From positions 124,001-188,000 of the forward strand of contig NZ_JAUEPM010000007.1 in assembly GCF_030406385.1 (NCBI RefSeq): a stretch of 64,000 nucleotides of DNA. The letters are read 5' to 3'. Position 1 is the first letter of the stretch. Each line of letters begins with the position of its first letter. Below are positions 37,065 through 45,697 of the stretch, one piece after another. The translations under genes were made by a program, and so were the position numbers. Origin of the DNA: Microbacterium oryzae. Lineage in GTDB: Bacteria; Actinomycetota; Actinomycetes; Actinomycetales; Microbacteriaceae. Under the pieces are notes generated by a model. It made no database searches and was not told the DNA's origin. It saw nothing but the letters and a program-made list of their open reading frames with translations.

Positions 37065-38042
37065 GTGACTGATGACAGTGCAGGATGCGGCTGCGGATGC
37101 GGGACCCCGGGCCGGAGCGCCTTCGTGCAGCTTGGAACGCGTCCCGTGGAGCCGACTACTCCCCCGCGAGCCGGGCGCCACACGATCGAGCAGGCGCACG
37201 TGCCCGCGGGCACCTTCACGATGGGCGACTCGTCTGGTGACCGCAATCCTCAGGACGGCGAGACGCCCCTGCACCCGGTGACCCTGAGCGCATTCGACAT
37301 CGACGCGACCTCCGTCACGAACGCCGACTTCGCGAAGTTCGTCGACGATACCGGCTACCGCACCGAGGCGGAGACGTTCGGCTTCTCGGCCGTGTTCCAC
37401 CTCGCCGTCGCCGCTCCCGAGGAGGACATCGTCGGCCAGCCGCCCGGCACCCCCTGGTGGTTCGGCGTCAAGAACGCCGACTGGCGCCACCCCGGCGGAT
37501 CGCGATCCGACCTCGACGGCCTCTCCGACCATCCGGTCGTGCACATCAGCTGGAACGACGCGGTCACGTACTGCGCGTGGGCCGGGCGGCGCCTCCCCAC
37601 CGAGGCCGAGTGGGAGTACGCCGCGCGCGGTGGCATCGCCGACGCCAAGTACCCGTGGGGCGACGCCGAGGTCGACGAGGGCGGATGGCGCGCCAACATC
37701 TGGCAGGGGACGTTCCCTCGCGAGAACACCCTCGACGACGGATGGCTGACCACGGCTCCGGTCCGCTCGTTCGAGCCGAATGGCTACGGCCTGTGGCAGC
37801 CGGTCGGCAACGTGTGGGAGTGGTGCCAGGACTGGTTCGACCCCCGCACCTACCAGCGCGGCGCTGTCACCGCCCCGACGGGACCCGAGCGCGGCCAGGT
37901 GCGCGTGCTGCGCGGCGGCAGCTACCTCTGCCACATCTCGTACTGCAACCGGTACCGCAACTCCGCACGCTCGCAGAACACCCCCGACTCGTCGATGGGC
38001 AACGCGGGCTTCCGCACGGTCGCCCTGGAGGCCACGGCATGA
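37065..38042 (+). CDS. Formylglycine-generating enzyme (sulfatase-modifying factor)
   Basis: A 325-residue copper-dependent oxidase that turns the Cys of C-x-P/A-S/A-R motifs into formylglycine. It begins with a Cys-rich GCGCGCGTPGRSAF stretch. HVPAGTFTMGDSSGD starts the FGE domain; RLPTEAEWEYAARGG and VGNVWEWCQDW are strong family signatures. The two Cu(I)-binding cysteines are in GGSYLCHISYCNRYRNSAR. Streptomyces FGE has the same arrangement. No signal peptide, so it modifies nascent sulfatases in the cytoplasm. All six sulfatases of the window have the Cys it needs. It overlaps the following DUF202 gene by four bases (ATGA). Confidence 0.96.
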   Translation: MTDDSAGCGCGCGTPGRSAFVQLGTRPVEPTTPPRAGRHTIEQAHVPAGTFTMGDSSGDRNPQDGETPLHPVTLSAFDIDATSVTNADFAKFVDDTGYRTEAETFGFSAVFHLAVAAPEEDIVGQPPGTPWWFGVKNADWRHPGGSRSDLDGLSDHPVVHISWNDAVTYCAWAGRRLPTEAEWEYAARGGIADAKYPWGDAEVDEGGWRANIWQGTFPRENTLDDGWLTTAPVRSFEPNGYGLWQPVGNVWEWCQDWFDPRTYQRGAVTAPTGPERGQVRVLRGGSYLCHISYCNRYRNSARSQNTPDSSMGNAGFRTVALEATA

Positions 38043-38392
38043 ATCGATTCCCCCAGCGGGTCTACCGCCACGGCGACGAGCCCGACCCGCGCTTCAGCCT
38101 CGCCAACGAGCGGACGTTCCTCGCCTGGCTGCGCACGGCGCTCGCCATGTACGCCGGGGCGTTCGCGCTCGAGGCGCTCGCCCTCCCCGAGGCGACGGCG
38201 TGGCGTCTGGCGGCGGCCGGCGTCTTCCTCATCCTCGGAACGCTCGCGGCCATCCAGGCCTGGATCGGCTGGTCGCAGACCGAGAAGGCGCTGCGCAACA
38301 ACAAACCGCTGCCGGGTCTCGGCGTGGGCGGGGTGCTCGTCGTCGGCGTGATCGTCGCCGTCGCGCTCGTCACCGTCGGGATGTTCGTGTGA
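38039..38392 (+). CDS. DUF202 / YidH family membrane protein (first copy)
   Basis: A 117-residue protein with three transmembrane segments. DPRFSLANERTFLAWLRTALAM is the DUF202 signature (ANERTFLAWLRT). It is translationally coupled to the FGE gene before it and to a second DUF202 gene after it (GTGA). Function is unknown; such pairs are common in actinobacteria. Confidence 0.85.
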   Translation: MNRFPQRVYRHGDEPDPRFSLANERTFLAWLRTALAMYAGAFALEALALPEATAWRLAAAGVFLILGTLAAIQAWIGWSQTEKALRNNKPLPGLGVGGVLVVGVIVAVALVTVGMFV

Positions 38393-38727
38393 GCGAGACC
38401 GTCTTCGACCCGGGCCTGCAGCCCGAGCGGACGCTCCTCGCCTGGCGGCGCACCTGCCTGTCGTTCGGCCTCGGCAGCCTCGTCGCGATGCGCTTCACGG
38501 CCGAGGTCGCCGGGATCTTCGCCGTGCTGGTCGGCCTCATCGGCGCGGGTCTCGCCGTTGCCGCGTACTTCGCCGCTGCCGTCGGGTACCAGCGCGCGAA
38601 TGCGTCGCTCAACCGCACCGGCTCGCTCGAGCACGGCGCGTGGCCGATGGCGCTCGCGACCGCCGCCGCCCTGGTGCTGGGCGCTGCGTGCGCCGCCTAT
38701 CTCGTGCTGAGCGCGCTCCGCGGCTGA
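38389..38727 (+). CDS. DUF202 family membrane protein (second copy)
   Basis: A 112-residue, three-segment protein starting at GTG inside the preceding stop (GTGA). FDPGLQPERTLLAWRRTCLS is the degenerate DUF202 signature (QPERTLLAWRRT). The pair probably forms a hetero-oligomer, an inference from coupling and similar size. Last gene of the FGE operon, followed by R1 repeats. Confidence 0.82.
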   Translation: MSETVFDPGLQPERTLLAWRRTCLSFGLGSLVAMRFTAEVAGIFAVLVGLIGAGLAVAAYFAAAVGYQRANASLNRTGSLEHGAWPMALATAAALVLGAACAAYLVLSALRG

Positions 38728-38745
38728 TTCGCCGCACCCAACCCG

Positions 38746-39060
38746 GGCGTTGAGCGAGCAAGCGAGACGAAACGCCGCGACCCGCCCTCGAAAACGGCCG
38801 CCGCGTTTCGTCTGCGCTCGCCGTCCGAGGTGGCGACGCAGCCTACCCCGGACGTTGAGCGAGCGAAGCGAGACGAAACGCCGCGACCCGTTCTCGACAA
38901 CGGCTCACCGCGTTTCGTCTGCGCTCGCTGGCGCTCGCTCCGCTCACCGTCCGGCGGCGGCGACGCGGCCTACCCCGGACGTTGAGCGAGCGAAGCGAGA
39001 CGAAACGCCACCACCCGCCCGGACGTGGGGGCAACCGCGCTCGCTGGCGCTCGCTCCGCC
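38746..39060. repeat. R1 repeat array with alternating orientation
   Basis: Direct copies (GTTGAGCGAGCGAAGCGAGA type) at about 38746-38775, 38848-38884 and 38975-39010 alternate with inverted copies (CGTTTCGTCTGCGCTCGC) at about 38802-38830 and 38908-38950, with a trailing inverted piece to 39060. Several long hairpins can form. The array fills the 400 bases between the FGE operon and padR; the padR promoter must lie after 39060. Confidence 0.88.
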
Positions 39061-39159
39061 CGGCATCCGCTGGCGCGCGTAATCGCGCGCCACCTCTGCT
39101 AGTCTCTTCCGCATCTAGTCGCAAAAGCACCTATGGCGCCTGACCTCGATGGAGAGCAG

Positions 39160-39768
39160 ATGAAACTCGAGTCTCCGCTCCTGGGACTCCTCGCGGCGCG
39201 CCGGATGACGGGCTACGACATCCGCAAGTGGACGACCGTCGAGGGCAAGTTCTTGGGCCTGGACCGACATCCGAGTCAGATCTACCGCGAGCTCAACCGG
39301 ATGGAAGCCGACGGGCTCGTCGAGCACGAGGTCGACGCGCGCGACGGCGCTCCCGACGCTAAGCTCTACCAGCTCACTCCGGCCGGGTTCGAGCGGCTGC
39401 TGTCATGGGTGCGGTCTGCGTACGTTCCGCCTGCACGGTTTCAGAATCCCGAGTTCGTCATGCGCCTTCGGATCACAGCGATGATCGACCCCCCTCGCGC
39501 GCGCCTCCTCGTGGAGGAAGAGCACGCCGCGCGCGTTCTGCAGGTCGCGGAGAACCGCGGCCGCTCGCGCGCCTTCGACCACCTCGAGGCGGAACAGGCG
39601 AATCCGCAGGTCGACACCCGCGCCCTCGCGTTGGTGACCGACGCCATGAATGAGTACGGCCAGCAGTCGATCGACTCCTGGATCGCCTGGCTCAAGAAGA
39701 TGATGCTCGACCTCGACGAACTGCTCGCCGCATCCGTCGACACGACCAAGGATGGCGGTGCCGCGTGA
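39160..39768 (+). CDS. PadR family transcriptional regulator
   Basis: A 202-residue regulator. The N-terminal winged helix (LLGLLAARRMTGYDIRKWTT, then HPSQIYRELNRMEADGLVEH) is PadR-type, and a helical Vir_act_alpha_C-like dimerisation domain follows. The ATG at 39160 is preferred to the one at 39133 because GGAGAG lies seven bases upstream and the family match begins there. Its stop overlaps the GTG of the next sulfatase (GTGA), so it probably controls that gene. Some members respond to small phenolic ligands; the ligand here is unknown. Confidence 0.87.
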   Translation: MKLESPLLGLLAARRMTGYDIRKWTTVEGKFLGLDRHPSQIYRELNRMEADGLVEHEVDARDGAPDAKLYQLTPAGFERLLSWVRSAYVPPARFQNPEFVMRLRITAMIDPPRARLLVEEEHAARVLQVAENRGRSRAFDHLEAEQANPQVDTRALALVTDAMNEYGQQSIDSWIAWLKKMMLDLDELLAASVDTTKDGGAA

Positions 39769-41540
39769 AGGCGATCATGGTGCTGTTCGACAGTCTGAAC
39801 AGACGCTTCCTGCCCCCCTACGGGTCGGAGGGGATCCACGCCCCGAACTTCGCGCGCCTGGCTCGTCGCACCGTGGTGTTCGACACCGCGTACGCGGGCT
39901 CGATGCCCTGCATGCCGGCGCGCCGCGAGCTGCACACCGGTCGCTACAACTTCCTGCACCGCTCGTGGGGACCGCTCGAGCCCTTCGACGACTCGGTCCC
40001 GGAGATGCTGTCGGCGTCGGGCGTGTACACGCATCTCACGACCGACCACCAGCACTACTGGGAGGACGGCGGCGCGACCTTCCACAACCGCTACAACACG
40101 TACGAGTTCTTCCGCGGCCAGGAGGGCGACGCATGGAAGGGCCACGTCGACGACCCGGAAGACGTCGAAAGCCCCCGGCGGATGCGGCACGGGCTCTGGC
40201 GGCAGGATCTCATCAACCGGCAGTACCTGCAGAACGAGGCCGACCATCCGCAGACGCTCGTCTTCGACGCGGGTCTCGAGTTCATCGAGACGAACAAGAA
40301 CGCGAGCAAGGACTGGTTCCTGCAGATCGAGTGCTTCGACCCGCACGAGCCCTTCTTCTCTTACGAGGACTATCGCAAGCACTACTCGCCCCTCGACGAG
40401 CCCGCTCCTGTCTTCGACTGGCCCGACTACAAGCGCACGACGGAGGCCCCCGACGAGGTCGAGCGCGCCCGCGCGGAGTACTCGGCGCTGCTGACCATGT
40501 GCGATCGGTCCCTCGGACGCGTGCTCGACGCCATGGACGCGAACGGCATGTGGGACGACACCATGCTGATCGTCTGCACCGACCACGGCTTCCTGCTCGG
40601 CGAGCACGGGTGGTGGGGCAAGAACGTTCAGCCCTGGTACGACGAGAACATCCACACGCCGCTGTTCGTCTGGGACCCGCGCGCCGGCGTCGCTGGCGAG
40701 CGCCGCGACGAACTGGTGCAGACGGTCGATCTCGGGCCCACCGTGCTGGACTTCTTCGGCCTCGAGCCAACCGCGCGCATGCAGGGCAGGTCGATCGCAG
40801 GCCTCATCCGCGACGGCGAACCGGTGCGCGAGAGCGGACTGTTCGGCGCCTTCGGCGGCCACGTCAACGTGACCGACGGGCGCTACGTCTATATGCGCTC
40901 ATCTGTGACGGAAGCCAACGCTCCCCTCTTCGAGCACACGCTGATGCCGACTCATATGGCGTCGCGCTTCAGCCCCGCTGAGCTCGAGGATGCCGAGCTC
41001 GTGCCGCCGCTGTCGTTCACGCAGGGCGTCCCCGTGCTGCGCATGCCGGGCCTGCCCTTCGGCAGCCCGTATGCCTTCGGAACGCTGCTGTTCGACCTCC
41101 ACACCGATCCCGAGCAGCAGCACCCGATCATCGACGACGCGCTCGAGATGCGGATGATCCGACTGCTGGTCGACGCGCTTCGCGCTGCGGACGCGCCGCC
41201 CTCTCAGTACGAGCGGCTCGGACTCCCCCTCGAGGGAGAGCCGACGGCGGACCACCTCCTCGGGGCGGCTCAGCAGCACCTGTACGCGCAGAGTCGCCTG
41301 CCGCTGCCGGCTGCGGATGATTTCTCGTCGGACTTCCCCGGTGTGAACAGCATGCTGTCCAAGCTGCTGGCGACCCCGGCGACACGCGACGTGTTGACCG
41401 CCCGCCTCGGCGGGGCAGCGGCGTTCCTCGGCGCGAATGTCCCGGGCGCGACGGTCCTCGACCTCGCGGCCTTCACTCCATCCCTGACGGGAGAGCGGCT
41501 GCTCGCGCTCGACTCCGAGCTGCGCGCCGCAGTTCTCTGA
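39765..41540 (+). CDS. Sulfatase (type I, Cys-type, CMPAR motif)
   Basis: A 591-residue sulfatase, the longest of the six. The metal site is KAIMVLFDSLNRRFLPPYG, with C49 in SMPCMPARRELHTGRYNFLH as the formylglycine precursor. CTDHGFLLGEHGWWGKNVQPW supplies active-site Asp, His and Lys. The first hundred residues are unlike the arylsulfatase paralogues. A C-terminal extension after about residue 470 (HLLGAAQQHLYAQSRLPLPA onward) is helical and has no counterpart in the others. It starts at GTG, coupled to padR. No signal peptide, so a cytoplasmic role is likely. Confidence 0.88.
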   Translation: MKAIMVLFDSLNRRFLPPYGSEGIHAPNFARLARRTVVFDTAYAGSMPCMPARRELHTGRYNFLHRSWGPLEPFDDSVPEMLSASGVYTHLTTDHQHYWEDGGATFHNRYNTYEFFRGQEGDAWKGHVDDPEDVESPRRMRHGLWRQDLINRQYLQNEADHPQTLVFDAGLEFIETNKNASKDWFLQIECFDPHEPFFSYEDYRKHYSPLDEPAPVFDWPDYKRTTEAPDEVERARAEYSALLTMCDRSLGRVLDAMDANGMWDDTMLIVCTDHGFLLGEHGWWGKNVQPWYDENIHTPLFVWDPRAGVAGERRDELVQTVDLGPTVLDFFGLEPTARMQGRSIAGLIRDGEPVRESGLFGAFGGHVNVTDGRYVYMRSSVTEANAPLFEHTLMPTHMASRFSPAELEDAELVPPLSFTQGVPVLRMPGLPFGSPYAFGTLLFDLHTDPEQQHPIIDDALEMRMIRLLVDALRAADAPPSQYERLGLPLEGEPTADHLLGAAQQHLYAQSRLPLPAADDFSSDFPGVNSMLSKLLATPATRDVLTARLGGAAAFLGANVPGATVLDLAAFTPSLTGERLLALDSELRAAVL

Positions 41541-41662
41541 AGCCCCTGCTGGTTCCGTCTCCATCGCTTGTGTGATGGATGACCTCCGCGCGGCCGGGCG
41601 GACACAACAGTGACGAGCCGGTGCTGGTCCTTCGTATGAAGTCACGCCTGCCCGACCCGGCC

Positions 41663-41922
41663 ACCGCGTTTCGTCTTCGCTCGCTGGCGCTCGCTCCGCT
41701 CAACGTCCGAGGGTGGCGACGCACCTACCCCGGACGTTGAGCGAGCGAAGCGAGACGAAACGCCGCAACCCGCTCCCGGACGTTGAGCGAGCGAAGCGAG
41801 ACGAAACGCCGCAACCCGCTCCCGGACGTGGAGCGAGCGAAGCGAGACGAAACGACGCAATCCATCCCTGAGAAGCGGCCCCCGCCTGTTTCGTCCTCGC
41901 TCGCTCCGCTCAACGTCCGAGG
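41663..41922. repeat. R1 repeat array between convergent genes
   Basis: An inverted copy (about 41663-41710), three direct copies (about 41730-41764, 41777-41811 and 41822-41856) and another inverted copy (about 41886-41922). It separates the plus-strand sulfatase from minus-strand nhaA, so its hairpins may terminate both. Apart from this, 41541-41949 shows nothing. Confidence 0.88.
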
Positions 41923-41949
41923 GTGGGGGCGCGACCCGCCCGGTAACTC

Positions 41950-43218
41950 TCAGTCGTCGATCGGCCGGTCGCCGATTAGCGGTGTTTGACTGTCGGGCAC
42001 GCCGTCCTCGTTCATATCGCTGCTGCGCGCCTTGCGGGCGTCCAGTCGCAGGGTGACGGCGGCGAGGATGGCCGCGAGCAGGCTCGCGATGAGGATCGCG
42101 ATCTTCGCGCCCGATGTCGCCTCCTCGTCGGACTCGAACGAGAGCTCGGCGATGAGGAGGGAGACGGTGAACCCGATCGCGGTGAGGAAGCCGACGGGGA
42201 GGAGGTCGCGGATGCCGATGCGGTCGGGCAGGCGCAGCGGGGTCACCTTGGTGACGAGCGCGGTGACGCCGAGCACGCCGACGAGCTTTCCGATCACGAG
42301 GGCGGCGACGACCGCGATGACGACCGGCTCGGTGAGCACCTCGGCCGCGTCGCTGCCGACGACGGTCACGCCCGCTGCGAAGAAGGCGAAGATCGGCAGC
42401 GCGATGCCCGCCGACAGCGGCTTCACGGCATGCTCGAGCTTGTGCGTCCGCGGCTCGGTCTCGTCCCGCAGCGGGCGCGCGGGGATGCAGAAGCCGAGCA
42501 GCACGCCCGCGATCGTCGCGTGCACGCCCGACTCGTGCATGAGCGCCCAGGCGACGAGCGCCAGCGGGATCATCAGCCACCACGGCATGCGGCGAGCGCG
42601 CGCGGCGAGGGCGAACAGCGCGATCACGGCGATTGCCACCAGCAGGGTGACGAGATGGATGGTCGCGGTGTAGAACACGGCGATGACGACGATCGCGAGC
42701 AGGTCGTCTACGACCGCCAGGGTGAGGAGGAAGATCCGCAGCTCGACCGGCAGGCCGCGTCCAAAGATCCCGAGGATGGCCAGGGCGAACGCGATGTCCG
42801 TCGCGGTGGGGATGGCCCATCCGTGCAGCATCTCGGGAGCGCCGAGGCCGAGCACGACGCCGACGTAGATGAGGGCCGGCAGCATCATGCCGCCCACCGC
42901 CGCGAGCACGGGCACGGCGGCCTGCCGCGGGTTGCGGAGGTTGCCCGCGACGATCTCGTGCTTCAGCTCGACGCCGACGACGAAGAAGAAGACGGCAAGG
43001 AGCCCGTCGGCCGCCCACGTGGACAGCGACAGGTCGAGGTGGATGCTCTCAGGGCCGATCGTGAAGGCGGACAGCGCGCCGTAGCTCTCTCGCCACGGCG
43101 AGTTCGCCCAGGCGAGGCCGACGACGGCCGCAGCGATCATGAGCACGCCGCCCGTGACGTCCTGCGAGAAGCGGTGGGCGAAGCGGGCCCAGGGTGACCG
43201 GCGGGTGGTGGCTGTCAT
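41950..43218 (-). CDS. nhaA: Na+/H+ antiporter NhaA
   Basis: A 422-residue antiporter with about 12 membrane segments. The ion-binding aspartate pair is in LLTLAVVDDLLAIVVIAVFY, matching D163/D164 of E. coli NhaA. GLLAVFFFVVGVELKHEIVA and ALPIFAFFAAGVTV are further signatures (GIALPIFAFFAAG). The C-terminus has a hydrophilic tail of about 25 residues (RKARSSDMNEDGVPDSQTPL). AAGGA precedes the ATG. It stands alone inside the sulfatase island and controls Na+ and pH homeostasis. Confidence 0.95.
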   Translation of the reverse strand: MTATTRRSPWARFAHRFSQDVTGGVLMIAAAVVGLAWANSPWRESYGALSAFTIGPESIHLDLSLSTWAADGLLAVFFFVVGVELKHEIVAGNLRNPRQAAVPVLAAVGGMMLPALIYVGVVLGLGAPEMLHGWAIPTATDIAFALAILGIFGRGLPVELRIFLLTLAVVDDLLAIVVIAVFYTATIHLVTLLVAIAVIALFALAARARRMPWWLMIPLALVAWALMHESGVHATIAGVLLGFCIPARPLRDETEPRTHKLEHAVKPLSAGIALPIFAFFAAGVTVVGSDAAEVLTEPVVIAVVAALVIGKLVGVLGVTALVTKVTPLRLPDRIGIRDLLPVGFLTAIGFTVSLLIAELSFESDEEATSGAKIAILIASLLAAILAAVTLRLDARKARSSDMNEDGVPDSQTPLIGDRPIDD

Positions 43219-43306
43219 AAGAGTTCCTTACCGTCGACGAACGCGTCGCCGACCAGACTTCCCGGCACTCCGCGGTCCAGCCTACAGGTCGCCCTCCCCC
43301 TCGACC

Positions 43307-43714
43307 TCAGGAGAACAGCGACAGCGTCAGCAGCGAGGAGCCCGCGCTCTCGGAGTAATCCACGGTGACCGCGGACTTCCCCGGCTTGCCGGGCTTGTCC
43401 GGTTTCCCGGGCTTATCGGGCTTGTCCGGCTTGCCGGGCTTGTCGGGCTTGTCCTCGCACTGCCCTGACACGACGACACCGGGCACGCCGTCCGAGAACG
43501 GCCCGGCCTTCCCGTTCAAGCGATCGCGCACGAGGTCGGCGACATCGGCAGGAACATGCAGCACCGGCCCGCGGCACTCCAGCTCGTCGATCGTCACCTT
43601 GACCGTCACGTCGGCGTCGTCGCCGATCGGCTCGGCGGCGTGCGCGGCGCCACCGCTGATGAGTACGGCGCAGGCGCCCGCAAGCGCGCTCCACCGCAAG
43701 ATATGCCCCCGCAT
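43307..43714 (-). CDS. Secreted protein with Lys-Pro-Asp-Gly repeats
   Basis: A 135-residue protein with a Sec signal peptide (cleavage after AAHA). A small domain of about 60 residues follows, with two cysteines (ELECRG and SGQCED) that may form a disulfide. Then comes a repeat of about 26 residues built from KPDKPG and KPGKPD units, and a short tail ending SLLTLSLFS. There is no LPXTG motif. The repeat resembles a wall-spanning linker or low-complexity stalk rather than true collagen. I do not recognise the family. The ATG lies six bases after TAGGCT, so it may be leaderless. Confidence 0.65.
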   Translation of the reverse strand: MRGHILRWSALAGACAVLISGGAAHAAEPIGDDADVTVKVTIDELECRGPVLHVPADVADLVRDRLNGKAGPFSDGVPGVVVSGQCEDKPDKPGKPDKPDKPGKPDKPGKPGKSAVTVDYSESAGSSLLTLSLFS

Positions 43715-43720
43715 GCTCGA

Positions 43721-43726
43721 AGCCTA
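43721..43726 (-). promoter_or_regulatory. Leaderless -10 box for the secreted repeat protein
   Basis: TAGGCT on the minus strand, six bases before the ATG at 43714. Confidence 0.45.
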
Positions 43727-43755
43727 GTGGGGTCGAAGCTCGCCGCGCATCACAC

Positions 43756-43780
43756 GGGGCCGGCCTCCGCAGCCGGCCCC
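43756..43780 (-). terminator. GC-rich hairpin after the GntR gene
   Basis: Perfect nine-base arms GGGGCCGGC / GCCGGCCCC around a seven-base loop, 23 bases past the GntR stop. No U tract. Confidence 0.6.
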
Positions 43781-43802
43781 GGGGCTGCCCCGCCGCTCAC
43801 GA

Positions 43803-44072
43803 TCAGCCGATGACCCTGGTGCCGATCCCTGGCTGCCGGACGACCACCCCAGATGCGACCAGCTCCCCCATGGCGCGCTGAACCACCCACGTTCCAAGAC
43901 CGAATCGTTCGGTGAGCGACCGCTCGCTCTCCATGAGCGCACCGTGAGGAAGGGCACCGCGTCGGACCTCCCGCCGCAGCACCTCGGTGACTTGAGCATG
44001 CAGCGGCACCGAGGAAGAGCCATCCAGCTCGTCGAAGACGTCGTCGGGCAGTGCGTGCGGATGCGGACGCAT
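43803..44072 (-). CDS. Short GntR family regulator (winged-helix domain only)
   Basis: An 89-residue protein that is little more than a GntR winged helix: SSVPLHAQVTEVLRREVRRG, ESERSLTERFGLGTWVVQRA and ELVASGVVVRQPGIGTRVIG are the three parts. Typical GntR regulators continue with a 150-residue effector domain, absent here. Its ATG shares one base with the stop of the preceding sulfatase, so it is the last gene of the sulfatase-sulfatase-GntR unit. It may sense nothing directly, or need a partner. A palindrome before the operon (47.33 kb) is a candidate operator. Confidence 0.75.
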   Translation of the reverse strand: MRPHPHALPDDVFDELDGSSSVPLHAQVTEVLRREVRRGALPHGALMESERSLTERFGLGTWVVQRAMGELVASGVVVRQPGIGTRVIG

Positions 44073-45697
44073 CAGCTGAAAGCCTCGAACTCGCTCAGCC
44101 CGCGCTCCTCGTAGATGCGCACGGTCTCCTCCCACGGGATCACCCCCACCTCGTCCGCCCACCGCTGCCATCGTTCGGCCAGGTCGGCGACCAGGTCGGG
44201 GCGGTCCGCGGCGAGATCGTGCAGCTCCACGCGGTCGGCCTCGATGTCGTACAGCTCCCAGTCGCCGTGCGTCTCCTTCACGAGCTTGTACGACCCATGC
44301 CGGATGGCGCAGTTGCCGATGTGCTCCCAGTAGAGCGTCCCTTCGGAAGCCACGCCTCCGCGCAGTGCGGACGCGAAGCTCCTGCCGGGCAGCGACGGCC
44401 GGGCGGCACCGAGTCGACGCGTGTCACCCACCTTTTCGTCTGCTTCCAGCCCGGCGAGCTCCAGGAGCGTCGGATAGACGTCGGTGAGCTGGAACGGCGC
44501 GCACACGATGCCGGACTCGAGCCCGCCTCCAGCCCAGTGCACGATGAGCGGCGTCGAGATCCCTCCTTCGTGCACCCACCGCTTGAAGAAGCGGAAGGGC
44601 GTGTTCGAGAGGTTCGCCCAGGACTGGCCGTAGCTCATGTACGACTCCTCCACCCCCGGCTCGATGTCGGGGAAGTTGCCGATCCGCATCGGCCGGCCGT
44701 CTCGGGTGGACGACGGGACGATGTCCGATCTCCGACTGAACTCCTCGAGCGGCCCATGAGGCAGGTACTCCGCGCACCCGCCGTTGTCGGAGAGGAAGAG
44801 GATGATCGTGTTCTCGAACCGTCCGGCGCGCTTCAGCTCGTCGACGACGCGGCCGATCTGGCGGTCCATCGACTCCACCATCGCCGCGTAGGTCTGCATG
44901 CGGCGCTGCTCCCAGTCCTTGTGCTCCGCATCGCGCCAGGGCACTCCGCCTTCCGGGTCGGCGGGACTCAGCGGCGTACCCGGAGGAAGGATGCCCTCCG
45001 CCAGCATCCGCTGATGCCTCGCCGCCCGCAGGTCGTCCCATCCGGAGGCGAAGACGCCGTCGTAGGCTTCGACCTCGTCCTCCTTCGCATGCAGCGGCCA
45101 GTGCGGCGCGGTGAACGCCAGGTAGAGGAAGAAGGGGCGTTCGTCATCCTCGGCGACGAACCGCGCGGCGTCCTCTCCGATCGCCTCGGTGAGATACCAG
45201 TCGGGATCCTCCGCGAAGTCGGACTCCGCCGGCTCCTCTCCTCGCACGAGCGTGCCCGGGCGGTAGTAGCTGCCGCAGCCCGTGATCGTTCCGTACACGT
45301 GCTCGAATCCGCGGCGCGTCGGCCAGGAATCGGAGGGATGGTGCACCTCCGCCGACAGGTGCCACTTGCCCGACAGCCCGGTGCGGTAGCCCGCCGCCCC
45401 CAGCTCCTCGGCGAGGGTGACACAGCGATCGTCGAGGCTGCCGGCGTAGCCGCCGGGGCGGTCGTCCTTCGCCAGGATGCCGACCCCCGTCGAATGCGGG
45501 TGCAGCCCCGTCAGCAGTGACGCTCGCGAGGGACTGCAACGGGCAGTGTTGTAGAACTGCGTGAACCTCACCCCGGCTCGCCCGAGGCTATCGATGTGCG
45601 GCGTCCGGATCTCGCCCCCGAAGCACCCGAGGTCGGAATAGCCCATGTCGTCGGCGAGGATGAGCAGCACGTTGGGTCGCGCTTCAGCCGATGGCAT
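44072..45697 (-). CDS. Sulfatase (type I, arylsulfatase-like), paralogue B
   Basis: A 541-residue enzyme. NVLLILADDMGYSDLGCFGG opens the metal site, C54 in ARCSPSRASLLTG is the residue to be oxidised, and GKWHLSAEVHHPSD, FTAPHWPLHA, LSDNGGCAEYLPHG and WEHIGNCAIRHGSYKLV follow the arylsulfatase pattern. It is closely similar in layout to the sulfatases at 29.4 and 45.7 kb. The start lies 14 bases inside the preceding sulfatase gene, so translation is coupled. No signal peptide. Confidence 0.9.
   Translation of the reverse strand: MPSAEARPNVLLILADDMGYSDLGCFGGEIRTPHIDSLGRAGVRFTQFYNTARCSPSRASLLTGLHPHSTGVGILAKDDRPGGYAGSLDDRCVTLAEELGAAGYRTGLSGKWHLSAEVHHPSDSWPTRRGFEHVYGTITGCGSYYRPGTLVRGEEPAESDFAEDPDWYLTEAIGEDAARFVAEDDERPFFLYLAFTAPHWPLHAKEDEVEAYDGVFASGWDDLRAARHQRMLAEGILPPGTPLSPADPEGGVPWRDAEHKDWEQRRMQTYAAMVESMDRQIGRVVDELKRAGRFENTIILFLSDNGGCAEYLPHGPLEEFSRRSDIVPSSTRDGRPMRIGNFPDIEPGVEESYMSYGQSWANLSNTPFRFFKRWVHEGGISTPLIVHWAGGGLESGIVCAPFQLTDVYPTLLELAGLEADEKVGDTRRLGAARPSLPGRSFASALRGGVASEGTLYWEHIGNCAIRHGSYKLVKETHGDWELYDIEADRVELHDLAADRPDLVADLAERWQRWADEVGVIPWEETVRIYEERGLSEFEAFS

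Noticed and set aside
43370..43460. Collagen-like protein
   Set aside because: The repeat is KPDKPG/KPGKPD without a regular Gly-X-Y triplet, so a collagen triple helix is not supported.
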